The notes beneath the pieces are model-generated. The model was not told where the DNA came from. It was given only the letters and a program-made list of their open reading frames with translations, and searched no databases. The translations under genes and the position numbers were made by a program. This document shows, one piece after another, positions 1 through 7,680 of a DNA stretch of 64,000 nucleotides. The number at the start of each line of letters is the position of its first letter. The stretch's first letter is position 1. Source of the DNA: Nesterenkonia ebinurensis (GTDB lineage: Bacteria > Actinomycetota > Actinomycetes > Actinomycetales > Micrococcaceae); assembly GCF_008711175.1 (NCBI RefSeq), contig NZ_VWNF01000021.1, positions 1 through 64,000 of the forward strand. The letters run 5' to 3'.

Positions 1-147
1 GGAATCGTCCTAGCCCGACAACGAGCCATCATCCTCGACGGCATCCGCCCCCAAGCCATGACCACCCCACTACCAGCACAACCACTCACCGGAGAAGACC
101 TCCACAAACTAGCCCACGGCCAACAGCCCAACTCAGAGAAAGGCTGA
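1..147 (+). CDS. C-terminal end of an unrecognised protein (5' end outside window)
   Basis: An open frame runs from base 1 to a TGA at 145-147 and gives 48 residues beginning GIVLARQRAIIL and ending QPNSEKG. I do not recognise the family. Codon use is unlike the neighbours: CCA, CAA and CTA are frequent, where the rest of the window prefers CCG, CAG and CTG. That would fit the end of a transferred gene such as a transposase, but nothing in the residues proves it. It converges on the cupin gene. Confidence 0.4.
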   Translation, partial: GIVLARQRAIILDGIRPQAMTTPLPAQPLTGEDLHKLAHGQQPNSEKG

Positions 148-193
148 CCAGGAAAAACCGCCCGGCAGCCGACCTGTAGTGACACAAAGCCGT

Positions 194-985
194 TCAGGTG
201 CGCCAGGTGGCTAGGCGGCCGCACATGCCATAAAGACGCGGGGTGCTCTCGCTGCCGGTCTGCGGTGTGCCACGCAGCACGGTGGCCCGGCCCAGGTGGG
301 AACCGTCGCCGGCGGCCAGCGCGGCCAGCTGTTCGGCGGTGCGGTGAGTCTCAGCGGCCACGTTGGCTTCGAAGATCTGCTGCCAGTGCTGCGTCTTGGA
401 CCGCACCAGGTTCACCGCGTGCTGGTAGAACCGGCCCATCGCCGCCTCGACCCCCTCGGACTCGATGGCGGCCAGCAGCTGCTCATAGCCTTCCAGGGCG
501 AGGTCCCGGCGGGTGCGGGCAGCCGCTGCCTTGGCGGCGTCGTCGTGATCTGGCAGTGCTACCGCCGCGGCATATTTCTCCGCATCGGCGACGATCTCTT
601 CAGGGAAGGTCAGCACCGCATCCCCGGCCTCCGGCAGGCCCGCGTTGGACATCACCACGGCCATCTCCAGTCCGCGGTGGTTGACCAGCCGGTGCACCGT
701 GCCGGGGGTGAACCACAGCAGCGAACCGGGTTCCAGGGCATCCCTGGCAGGACCAGTTGCACTGATGGTGTGCACCTCACCGCGCCCGGCAGTGATCACA
801 TAAGCCTCGGTGGAGAGGGTGTGCAGATGCGGGGACCCGCCGTGCAGTCCGTCGGGGGTGTCCCAGTCGTAGACGCAGAGGTGGGACAGACTGGTGCCGC
901 CGGGAAAGTGCGGCAGCGCTCGGTCCACCACAGTGCGGTTCTCCGCAGGGCTGGACGCTCCGGGGTCTGAGGCGGGATGGGACAT
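194..985 (-). CDS. Cupin domain protein, third gene of a LacI-controlled operon
   Basis: The protein has 263 residues. The N-terminal half is a cupin barrel: GSPHLHTLSTEAYVI supplies the H-x-H...E metal ligands and TPGTVHRLVNH a further histidine. The C-terminal half (about residues 140-263) is helical and Ala/Glu-rich and I do not recognise it. The ATG at 985 is chosen because it overlaps the TGA of the upstream DUF6807 gene (ATGA); an open frame continues further upstream but lies inside that gene. It probably binds a metal and acts on, or senses, a sugar-derived metabolite of the same pathway. Function is inferred from fold and context only. Confidence 0.75.
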   Translation of the reverse strand: MSHPASDPGASSPAENRTVVDRALPHFPGGTSLSHLCVYDWDTPDGLHGGSPHLHTLSTEAYVITAGRGEVHTISATGPARDALEPGSLLWFTPGTVHRLVNHRGLEMAVVMSNAGLPEAGDAVLTFPEEIVADAEKYAAAVALPDHDDAAKAAAARTRRDLALEGYEQLLAAIESEGVEAAMGRFYQHAVNLVRSKTQHWQQIFEANVAAETHRTAEQLAALAAGDGSHLGRATVLRGTPQTGSESTPRLYGMCGRLATWRT

Positions 986-1920
986 CAGAGCGCGTACTCC
1001 TCCGCGATGGCTTTCAGGTCTTCGCCCTGCATGACCTGGTCGATGAAGACGAAGCGATGGTTCAGTCTCAATGTACCGCCTGCTGGCAGGTGGATCTCCT
1101 GGTCGAAGGCCGGCGAGGGACTGGCCACCGCGAAAATCCCGGTGCGGGTGAACCACTTGACCGGAGGTACCTCGGTGTCATCCGATGCAGAGGACCCAGA
1201 GTAGACCAGCACTGTGCCGCCACCGTTGAAGTCGTCGTGCTCGGAGCTGAAGGCCACCCATTGAGCCTCAGTGCCCATGATGGCGGCCTCATCCTCCAGG
1301 CCGGTGGAGGAGACCAGGCTGCAGCCGGTCCAGGACCGCGGCCCGCGCCAGAACCATCCGGTGTAGCCGGCCTTCTCCCGCCCGGCGGTGGTGGGACTGC
1401 CCAGGTCAACGGTGGAGCCGCGCACGTTAGTGATCTCGGTGGTCAGGTCCACCGCCCAGACGCCGCGGCCCTCAGCAAAGCGGTTCAGGTCCAGCGAGTG
1501 AATGCGCTGCACCCGGTGCTCGTCGATCCAGTGCTCACCGGCTGCGGTGATCCACTGCAGATCCTCATCCAGGACGACCTCGCCGCCGGAAGCAGGTGCG
1601 GCCCGGAACCCGGTGTGCCGCATGGTGCCGAGGTTGTCCTTCATGACGTACCACTTGGTGTCCTTATCAAAGGAGGCCCCGCCCCAGAAGTTCTGATCAT
1701 CGACATGGGACCAGGTGAACTGCAGCCCGGTGTGCCAGCGGTGGTCCCAGGGCCGGCGCACCGAGGCTTCGGCTCCGGAGGTGAATCGCAGCGGGAACAG
1801 GTAGGGCTTGGGGGCCTCGTCCTGGGGTGAGTCCGGGTCGGTCTCATACTGGGCGATCTCCACGCCTCTGGCACTGACTGCAACCCCGTCGTCGTACTCT
1901 GCTACCTCAAACTGGCTCAT
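985..1920 (-). CDS. DUF6807 (PmoA-like) family protein
   Basis: The 311-residue protein carries the family pattern KPYLFPLRF, then RPWDHRWHTGLQFTWSH and NFWGG near residues 35-85. These proteins are annotated as DUF6807 or PmoA-family and usually sit in sugar-catabolism operons beside Gfo/Idh/MocA oxidoreductases, as here. The biochemical role is not established to my knowledge; the conserved His/Trp/Asp cluster suggests a sugar-binding or hydrolytic site. It overlaps both neighbours by ATGA junctions, so it is translationally coupled in a three-gene operon. Confidence 0.8.
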   Translation of the reverse strand: MSQFEVAEYDDGVAVSARGVEIAQYETDPDSPQDEAPKPYLFPLRFTSGAEASVRRPWDHRWHTGLQFTWSHVDDQNFWGGASFDKDTKWYVMKDNLGTMRHTGFRAAPASGGEVVLDEDLQWITAAGEHWIDEHRVQRIHSLDLNRFAEGRGVWAVDLTTEITNVRGSTVDLGSPTTAGREKAGYTGWFWRGPRSWTGCSLVSSTGLEDEAAIMGTEAQWVAFSSEHDDFNGGGTVLVYSGSSASDDTEVPPVKWFTRTGIFAVASPSPAFDQEIHLPAGGTLRLNHRFVFIDQVMQGEDLKAIAEEYAL

Positions 1921-3023
1921 CAGCTCTCCTGCGGCTTCTGGTAGATCACGTTCTCGTCATGCATCCCGGTGTAGTAGATGCCGTCCTTGACCAGCTCATC
2001 GCGGCGCACCCGCCGTCCGGTCTCAGCCGACTGGTAGAGGGCGGCGATGAACTCCAAGGTGCGTCGCCCGTCATGCCCCGAGGCGCGCGGGCGGGCGCCA
2101 GCCTCCATCGCGTCGAGAAGCTCGGCCAGCTGCTGCTTATGCGAAGAGGGGGTATTGTCATGCGGGCGCCAGGACTCCACAGTCTCAGCATCCTCAGCCT
2201 TATGCGGTGCCGGTGTCCAGCGCCAGGAGGAGTTGTCGTAGCCGTAGAGGTGCTCCACCTCCACGGTAGCGTCCTGGAAGTCGAAGCGCAGGTAGCTGGT
2301 CTCCCGGGGTGAGAGCACCGAGTTGACGATGGAGGCGATCGCCCCGGATGCGAATTTCACAATGGCGAAGCTGACATCCTCGGTCTCGATGTCGCGGTCC
2401 AGAGTCTCGGCCACTGCGGTGACCTCGGTCCAGTCGCCGAGCACCTCGAAGAGCAGGTCCATCTGGTGGATGCCGTGGCCCATGGCCGGTCCGCCCCCCT
2501 CGGTGGCCCAAAGCCCGCGCCAGGGCACATCGTAGTAGGCGTGCGGGCGGTACCAGAGCGTATTGCACAGCGCGACCATCGGCCTGCCCAGCGTGCCCTC
2601 GGCCACCTGCTGCTTCAGGGTGCGGGCCCCGGAGCCGAACCGGTGCTGGAACACATAGCTGGCGTAGGGGCCGCCCTCGCGCTCGTGAGCCTCCACCTCG
2701 TCGTAGTCGGAGAGGGTGAGCATGGGCGGCTTCTCGCACCAGACCCAGGCACCGGCCTGTAGGCCTTTGACCACTGCCTCCTTATGCGCCGAGGGCGGGG
2801 TGCAGACGATCAGCAGGTCGGGCTTCTCGGCCTCCAGCAGGGCGTCCACATCGGTGTAGCGTCCGGGAATGCCCCACTCCTCGGCCACCTGGGCGACCCG
2901 GTCGACGTCGAGGTCGGCGATGGCGGCCACCTCCACGCGGCCCTGGTGAGCCTTAAGAGTAGGCAGGTGAGCAATAGTGGCGATGCCTCCGGCACCGATG
3001 AGACCCGCTTTGACCTTGGACAT
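1920..3023 (-). CDS. Gfo/Idh/MocA family oxidoreductase
   Basis: The 367-residue protein has an N-terminal Rossmann fold (GLIGAGGIATIAHLP), the EKPP motif near residue 98 that holds the catalytic lysine, and GHGIHQMDLL in the substrate domain. Family members use NAD(P) to oxidise sugars, inositols or related polyols. It is the first gene of the operon; AAGGAG lies 9 bases before the ATG. A LacI operator lies about 45 bases upstream and a divergent LacI gene beyond it, so expression is probably induced by the sugar substrate. No transporter gene is present in the operon. Confidence 0.88.
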   Translation of the reverse strand: MSKVKAGLIGAGGIATIAHLPTLKAHQGRVEVAAIADLDVDRVAQVAEEWGIPGRYTDVDALLEAEKPDLLIVCTPPSAHKEAVVKGLQAGAWVWCEKPPMLTLSDYDEVEAHEREGGPYASYVFQHRFGSGARTLKQQVAEGTLGRPMVALCNTLWYRPHAYYDVPWRGLWATEGGGPAMGHGIHQMDLLFEVLGDWTEVTAVAETLDRDIETEDVSFAIVKFASGAIASIVNSVLSPRETSYLRFDFQDATVEVEHLYGYDNSSWRWTPAPHKAEDAETVESWRPHDNTPSSHKQQLAELLDAMEAGARPRASGHDGRRTLEFIAALYQSAETGRRVRRDELVKDGIYYTGMHDENVIYQKPQES

Positions 3024-3066
3024 GATCCATGACTCCTTGACAGACTGTGATGCTGTTCACAGCCTA

Positions 3067-3084
3067 TTGGAAAACGTTTGCCGA
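3067..3084. promoter_or_regulatory. LacI-family operator
   Basis: The sequence TTGGAAAACGTTTGCCGA is an 18-base palindrome centred on CG, with 7 of 9 position pairs matching, and contains the classic AAACGTTT core of LacI/GalR-family operators. It lies between the divergent oxidoreductase and LacI genes. It is placed to repress the oxidoreductase operon and perhaps the regulator as well. Confidence 0.75.
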
Positions 3085-3239
3085 ACGCAATAGTGACACA
3101 GCTTCTGCGCTGATGCCACCTCCTTTGCGGATACGATGACGACAGCGGGTAACCCCTTTCCCATCCGGGGAAGTGGGCGAGACCGCCGACCTCAACACCG
3201 CACCGAGTCTCTGAACCCGGCCGAACCAAGGAGCAGCCG

Positions 3240-4262
3240 ATGCCGCCGCAGCACCAGGTCACCCTAGCCCAGGTCGCTGAGGCTGCCGGGGTGTCCATCG
3301 CCACTGCGTCACGGGCGATCAACGGCAGCACCCGCAAAGTCAGCGAGGTGATCCGTGCCCGGGTGCGCCGCACCGCCGAGGAGCTGGGCTACCTGCCGAA
3401 CCTTTCCGCGCAGACCGTGGTCAAAGGCGCCTCCCCCACCGTGGCGGTGCTGGTCAGCGATATCGCCGACCCCTACTTCAGCGCGATCAGCTCCGGGATC
3501 ATGGCAGGTGCCCGACAGGCCGGACTGATGGTGACTATGGCCACCTCGGAACGTCGTTCTGCTGATGAGCGGGACATGATCCGCACCTTCCGCTCCCAAC
3601 GGCCCCGGGCGATTGTGGTGGTGGGCTCCCGGTGGGATGAGGACCCGGAGGCCCAGGCTATCGAGGAGCAGCTCACCGCCTACCAGCAGGCCGGGGGGCG
3701 CGTGGTGATGGTCTCCCAGGGGCCCTCCCCCTTCGACCTGGTGGAGATCCAGAACGTGGAGGGCGCCCGAGCCCTGGCCCATGCCCTGGTGGACCAGGGC
3801 GGGCAGCACTTCGGCGTGGTGCTGGGCTACCGGGGGCTGCGCACCAATGCGGACCGGCTGGCCGGCTTCGCCCAGGGCCTGGCCGAGCGCGGCATCACCC
3901 TGCAGGAGGAGACCGTGGCCGAGGGGGCCTTCACCCGCGACGGGGGCTACGCCGCCATGGGGGAACTGCTGGGGCGGGACCTGGAGCTGGACACCGTGTT
4001 CGCCACCAGCGACCTGATGGCCTTCGGGGCCGGGACCGCCATGCGGGAGGCCGGCCTCCAGCCGGGGGTGCAGATCGGGCTGGCCGGCTTCGACAATATC
4101 GCCCTGAGCGAGGATGTCACCCCCGCGCTGACCACTGTGGATGTACCGCTGGGTCAGATCGGCCGCCACGCCATGGACTTAGCGCTCTCCGACCACGAGG
4201 AAGCTCGCACTATCGAGATACCCACCTCAGTGATTCTGCGCGCCTCCACCCCGGTGCGCTGA
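3240..4262 (+). CDS. LacI-family transcriptional regulator
   Basis: The 340-residue protein has an N-terminal helix-turn-helix and hinge (LAQVAEAAGVSIATASRA, residues about 8-25) followed by a periplasmic-binding-protein-like sensor domain with VAVLVSDIADPYFSAI. AAGGAG stands 6 bases before the ATG. It is divergent from the oxidoreductase/DUF6807/cupin operon and the operator at 3067-3084 is its likely target. The ligand is probably the sugar or intermediate handled by that operon, but its identity cannot be read from sequence. Confidence 0.92.
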   Translation: MPPQHQVTLAQVAEAAGVSIATASRAINGSTRKVSEVIRARVRRTAEELGYLPNLSAQTVVKGASPTVAVLVSDIADPYFSAISSGIMAGARQAGLMVTMATSERRSADERDMIRTFRSQRPRAIVVVGSRWDEDPEAQAIEEQLTAYQQAGGRVVMVSQGPSPFDLVEIQNVEGARALAHALVDQGGQHFGVVLGYRGLRTNADRLAGFAQGLAERGITLQEETVAEGAFTRDGGYAAMGELLGRDLELDTVFATSDLMAFGAGTAMREAGLQPGVQIGLAGFDNIALSEDVTPALTTVDVPLGQIGRHAMDLALSDHEEARTIEIPTSVILRASTPVR

Positions 4263-4413
4263 GCCGTAAATTCGCACCATACCTGCGCAACCTCGCCTCC
4301 GGGTCGCCAAACCCACACGCGCCCATCTCTTCTTATCTGGGCGCCCAAATCAACCGAAATGAAAAAGAATGGGTGCTTGGGCGGAAAAGAGCGCGGGATG
4401 CCCCCGAAACTTT

Positions 4414-5379
4414 TCAGGATGAGACGGGTTGGCGTCGTCGTGGTTTCTCCAATGTCCCGGAGTTGGGGTCTGAGGGATCTGCTGTCAGCCGGGCAGCGCA
4501 TTTTTCGCACCGCTGGGTGGCCGGAATATGCGCGCAGCCCTCGCAGTAGAGCTGCAGATTGGAGCAGCCGCGGTCCAAGCAGTTATAGAACGACGACGTC
4601 GCCCCACTACAGTTCACGCATTCACCCAGGGTCTTGGCGTGCTCGCTGAACCGGGTGTTCATCCGCCCGTCGAACACGTAGAGCTCACCCTCCCAGTAGC
4701 CGGCATCCCCGAAGGTTTCCCCATAGCGGACAATCCCGCCGTCCAGCTGGTAGACCTCCTGCCAGCCACGGTCCTTCATCAGGGTGGAGAGCACCTCGCA
4801 GCGGATCCCACCGGTGCAGTAGGTGATCACTGGCCGGTCCTTCAGATGATCGTATTTGCCAGAGTCGAGCTCGGCGATGAAGTCCCGGGTGGTCTCCGCC
4901 TGAGGCACCACGGCGTCGCGGAACCGCCCGATCTGCGCCTCCATGGCGTTACGCCCGTCGAAGAAAGTCACCTCCACACCCTGGGACTTCTTGGCCTCCA
5001 CCAGCTGGTGAACCTGCTCGGGCGCCAAATGTTCACCGCTGCCGATCACCCCGTCCTCGTTGACCTTGACCGCCTGGGGCACCCCGAATGCCACCAGTTC
5101 GGGCCGGACCTTCACGCTGAGCCGGGGGAAGTCCTCAGCTCCGCCGGCTGACCACTTGAATTCGGTGCCGCGGAACGGGGTGTAGCTGCGGGTCTCTTTG
5201 ACGTAGCGCTTCACCGCCCGCATATCTCCGCCCACAGTGCCGTTGATGCCGTGCTCGGAGATAATGATCCGGCCCTTCAACCCCAGCTCGCGGCACAGTG
5301 CCAGCTGCCAGAGCTTCACCGCCTCGGGGTCCTTCACCGGGGCAAACTTGTAGTACAGAACAATGCGGGACTCAGTCAC
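4414..5379 (-). CDS. trhO: tRNA uridine(34) hydroxylase (rhodanese family, TrhO/YceA)
   Basis: The 321-residue protein matches the TrhO layout: an N-terminal acylphosphatase-like domain ([20 protein letters not shown]), a central rhodanese domain with [11 protein letters not shown] placing the active-site cysteine at about residue 188, and a Cys-rich C-terminus with several CxxC pairs (ECVNC, CEGC, CEKC). The family makes 5-hydroxyuridine in the anticodon wobble position of tRNAs using oxygen. The last residues before the stop include an RRR stretch encoded CGA CGA CGC, rare codons that create a copy of the GGCGTCGTCG motif. It stands alone. Confidence 0.9.
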   Translation of the reverse strand: MTESRIVLYYKFAPVKDPEAVKLWQLALCRELGLKGRIIISEHGINGTVGGDMRAVKRYVKETRSYTPFRGTEFKWSAGGAEDFPRLSVKVRPELVAFGVPQAVKVNEDGVIGSGEHLAPEQVHQLVEAKKSQGVEVTFFDGRNAMEAQIGRFRDAVVPQAETTRDFIAELDSGKYDHLKDRPVITYCTGGIRCEVLSTLMKDRGWQEVYQLDGGIVRYGETFGDAGYWEGELYVFDGRMNTRFSEHAKTLGECVNCSGATSSFYNCLDRGCSNLQLYCEGCAHIPATQRCEKCAARLTADPSDPNSGTLEKPRRRQPVSS

Positions 5380-5395
5380 AAGGTTTAAGGGTATT

Positions 5396-5406
5396 ACGAC
5401 GACGCC
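5396..5406 (-). repeat. Intergenic copy of the GGCGTCGTCGT motif
   Basis: The plus strand reads ACGACGACGCC here, the complement of GGCGTCGTCGT. It lies in the 217-base gap between trhO and the divergent GNAT gene, outside any protein. A second intergenic copy is at 47948-47958. No other feature is obvious in this gap. Confidence 0.6.
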
Positions 5407-5596
5407 GGCTCAGCGCATCCAGCGAATTGTTACTCAGTGCCCCTACCGGTGAATGTGATCTTCCCTATATGTTGGATGTGGACACACAACTTGATGAGCC
5501 GCCCTGCCTCGGTGACGGCGAGCAGGCACTGCATATGACCCGACCCACCGGTGATCTGGAAGGATACCGCGGGCCGAGAATGAAATGGAGCGAAGA

Positions 5597-6304
5597 ATGA
5601 CTACCGAGCTGAGCGACTCTCTTGTCCAGACCTGGGTGACCGGATGGGCTCGCACCCACGGCTACGAGGTGCGTGATGAGGGGGACGTGCACTCTGCACG
5701 GCTGGGGCCTGATTCCGATGAGTGGGAGTATGTGATCTTCGACCCCGAGGAGACTGAGCTGCGCAAGCTGACCTCCGCGGTGAACAAGTCCCCCGCCCGG
5801 CTGCTGACTGTGATCGCCGAGCCAGATTCGGACATCATGGGCACCAAGGAGGTGGACGGCCTGGAGCTGATCTCTGATGAGGAGAAGCTCATGGTGGTGG
5901 ATATGAGCACCCAGGACGTGGAAGACCCCATCACCCCGGAGACCTACACCACAAGCCGTGAGGATTTTGACGGCTGGGTACTCTTCACTGTCCACCAGGG
6001 CGAGAACGTGGCCGCCCGCGGCCGGATGGCAGTGGTGGAGGACTACGTGATACTGGACCGGATCTACACCTCACCCGACTATCGGCGCCAGGGCCTGGGC
6101 ACCTTTGTGACCCGTGCGCTGCTGGCCATCGCCCATGAGCACGACGTCGCCTGGGGCCTGTTGGTTGCCACCGCCGACGGCCAGGAGCTCTACGAGTACC
6201 TGGGCTGGACCCACTTGGGCGATGTGCACGTCTTCGGCGCACCGGACGCGGCCGACCGCCGCCGCCCCTCGCACTCCCAGATCGACGAAGAGATCTCACA
6301 GTAG
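5597..6304 (+). CDS. GNAT-family N-acetyltransferase with an unassigned N-terminal domain
   Basis: The ATG at 5597 is preferred over one 12 bases upstream because GGAG stands 6 bases before it. The protein is 235 residues. The C-terminal half is a GNAT fold: VILDRIYTSPDYRRQGLGTF contains the acetyl-CoA-binding R-R-Q-G-L-G at residues 163-168, and YEYLGWTHLGD is the usual last strand. Residues 1-120 do not resemble a domain I know. The acceptor substrate is unknown. It is a single gene. Confidence 0.75.
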   Translation: MTTELSDSLVQTWVTGWARTHGYEVRDEGDVHSARLGPDSDEWEYVIFDPEETELRKLTSAVNKSPARLLTVIAEPDSDIMGTKEVDGLELISDEEKLMVVDMSTQDVEDPITPETYTTSREDFDGWVLFTVHQGENVAARGRMAVVEDYVILDRIYTSPDYRRQGLGTFVTRALLAIAHEHDVAWGLLVATADGQELYEYLGWTHLGDVHVFGAPDAADRRRPSHSQIDEEISQ

Positions 6305-6411
6305 GCGTTCAGAACCCGACCCGCGACTGTACCAGTATTTGAACATAAAACTCCGTATTGGCGGTCATTGCGCTATAGTCGTGAGCACTGTCACGGAATG
6401 TTCACTCTTTA

Positions 6412-6466
6412 CGGCCGGATATGCGAGGCCTCGCCTCGGCCGCTCCTGACGTGGCAGCTTCACGTC
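6412..6466 (+). promoter_or_regulatory. Structured leader of the homocysteine methyltransferase gene
   Basis: Two hairpins lie just before the gene. In the first, CGGCCG at 6412-6417 pairs with CGGCCG at 6437-6442, enclosing a GAGGC/GCCTC stem at 6425-6437. In the second, GACGTG at 6448-6453 pairs with CACGTC at 6461-6466. A TATAGT at 6374-6379 could be the -10 element. I could not match the leader by eye to a SAM, SAH or cobalamin riboswitch. Confidence 0.35.
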
Positions 6467-6488
6467 CCACGACTGAAAGGAGCGGTAC

Positions 6489-7538
6489 ATGACCGCCCCC
6501 GCATCTCTGCAAGACCGGCTCAACGCCGGACCCGTCATCTGCGCCGAGGGCTTCCTGTTCGAGCTTGAGCGCCGCGGCTACCTCAGTGCAGGCGAGTTCG
6601 TCCCCGAAGTCGCTCTGGAGCACCCGGAGGCACTGAGCACCCTGCACGTGGACTTCCAGCGCGCCGGCTCCGACATCGTGGAGGCCTTCACCTACAACGG
6701 GCACCGCGAGAAGATGCGGGTGATCGGCAAGGAGCATCTGCTGGAGCCGCTGAACCGTGCAGCTCTGCGGATCGCCCGCGAGGTGGCCGACTCGCGGCCC
6801 GGTGACTTGATGGCCGGCAATATCTCCAACACCAATATCTGGGATCCCGCCGATCTGGCCAAGCAGGCCGAGGTGCGCTCGATGTTCGAGGAGATGGTCG
6901 GCTGGGCCCTGGAAGAGGGCGCCGATCTGATCATCGGTGAGACGTTCTACTACGCCGGTGAGGCGCTCACCGCCCTGGAGGTCGCCAAGGCCTCCGAGCT
7001 GCCGGTAGTGCTCACCCTGGCACCGATGGCCTTCGAAGAGATGGCCGACGGGGTCGGCGTCGTCGAGACCGCCCAGCGGCTGGAGCAGGCCGGGGCCGAT
7101 GTGGTCGGGCTCAACTGCTTCCGCGGCCCGGAGACTATGCTGCCCTGGCTCAAACAGATCAGGGAGAAGGTCTCCTGCCATGTCGCAGCACTGCCGATTC
7201 CCTACCGCACCACCGCGGAGGAGCCCACCTTCTTCAACCTCTCCGATGCCCGCGCCTCGGTGCCCTCACCGCATGGGCGCACCTTCCCCACCGCCCTGGA
7301 CCCGCTGTTCACCAACCGGTATGAGATCGGCGCCTTCGCCCAGGAGGCCTATGCACTGGGGATCAACTACCTGGGCGTCTGCTGCGGGGCTTCGCCGATG
7401 CATATCCGGCAGGTGGCCGAGGCGGTGGGGCTGACCACCGAGGCCAGCCGCTTCTCCGAGCGCATGGAGAACCACTTCATGTACGGCAGCAATGAGCGGC
7501 TGCCGGAGAACATCGTCGCACTCGGCGACCGCGCTTGA
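6489..7538 (+). CDS. Homocysteine S-methyltransferase family protein
   Basis: The 349-residue protein has the pfam02574 zinc site: GLNC (Cys210) and GVCCG (Cys298 and Cys299). The N-terminal AEGFLFELERRGY and the IIGETFYY region fit the same barrel. Members move a methyl group from betaine, S-methylmethionine or a similar donor to homocysteine to make methionine; the length and overall look suggest a betaine-homocysteine-type enzyme, but the donor is inference. AAAGGAG stands 6 bases before the ATG. The hairpin-rich leader suggests transcript-level control. Confidence 0.88.
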   Translation: MTAPASLQDRLNAGPVICAEGFLFELERRGYLSAGEFVPEVALEHPEALSTLHVDFQRAGSDIVEAFTYNGHREKMRVIGKEHLLEPLNRAALRIAREVADSRPGDLMAGNISNTNIWDPADLAKQAEVRSMFEEMVGWALEEGADLIIGETFYYAGEALTALEVAKASELPVVLTLAPMAFEEMADGVGVVETAQRLEQAGADVVGLNCFRGPETMLPWLKQIREKVSCHVAALPIPYRTTAEEPTFFNLSDARASVPSPHGRTFPTALDPLFTNRYEIGAFAQEAYALGINYLGVCCGASPMHIRQVAEAVGLTTEASRFSERMENHFMYGSNERLPENIVALGDRA

Positions 7539-7555
7539 GGGCCATCACTGAAAGA

Positions 7556-7626
7556 AAGTTATGTCTCTGAATATGCCAAACTTCGGGTCGATGACGCCGA
7601 GTTCAGCAAAGCCCGAGACATAACTT
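7556..7626. repeat. 71-bp element with 12-bp perfect inverted repeats
   Basis: AAGTTATGTCTC at 7556-7567 is exactly complementary to GAGACATAACTT at 7615-7626, with 47 bases between. It lies between the methyltransferase stop and the helicase start. It is A/T-richer than its surroundings, has no T-run after the second arm, and its loop is too long for a simple terminator. It could be a small non-autonomous mobile element or an insertion-sequence scar. I saw no second copy in the window. Confidence 0.5.
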
Positions 7627-7680
7627 CGTCAAGGATGGGCTTACTTCTTGCGGTGATCCACAACGGCTTAGTCTTAGTTG

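Noticed and set aside
1-147. Transposase assignment for the partial first gene
   Set aside because: Codon use is unusual, but 48 residues without a recognisable motif are not enough to call it.
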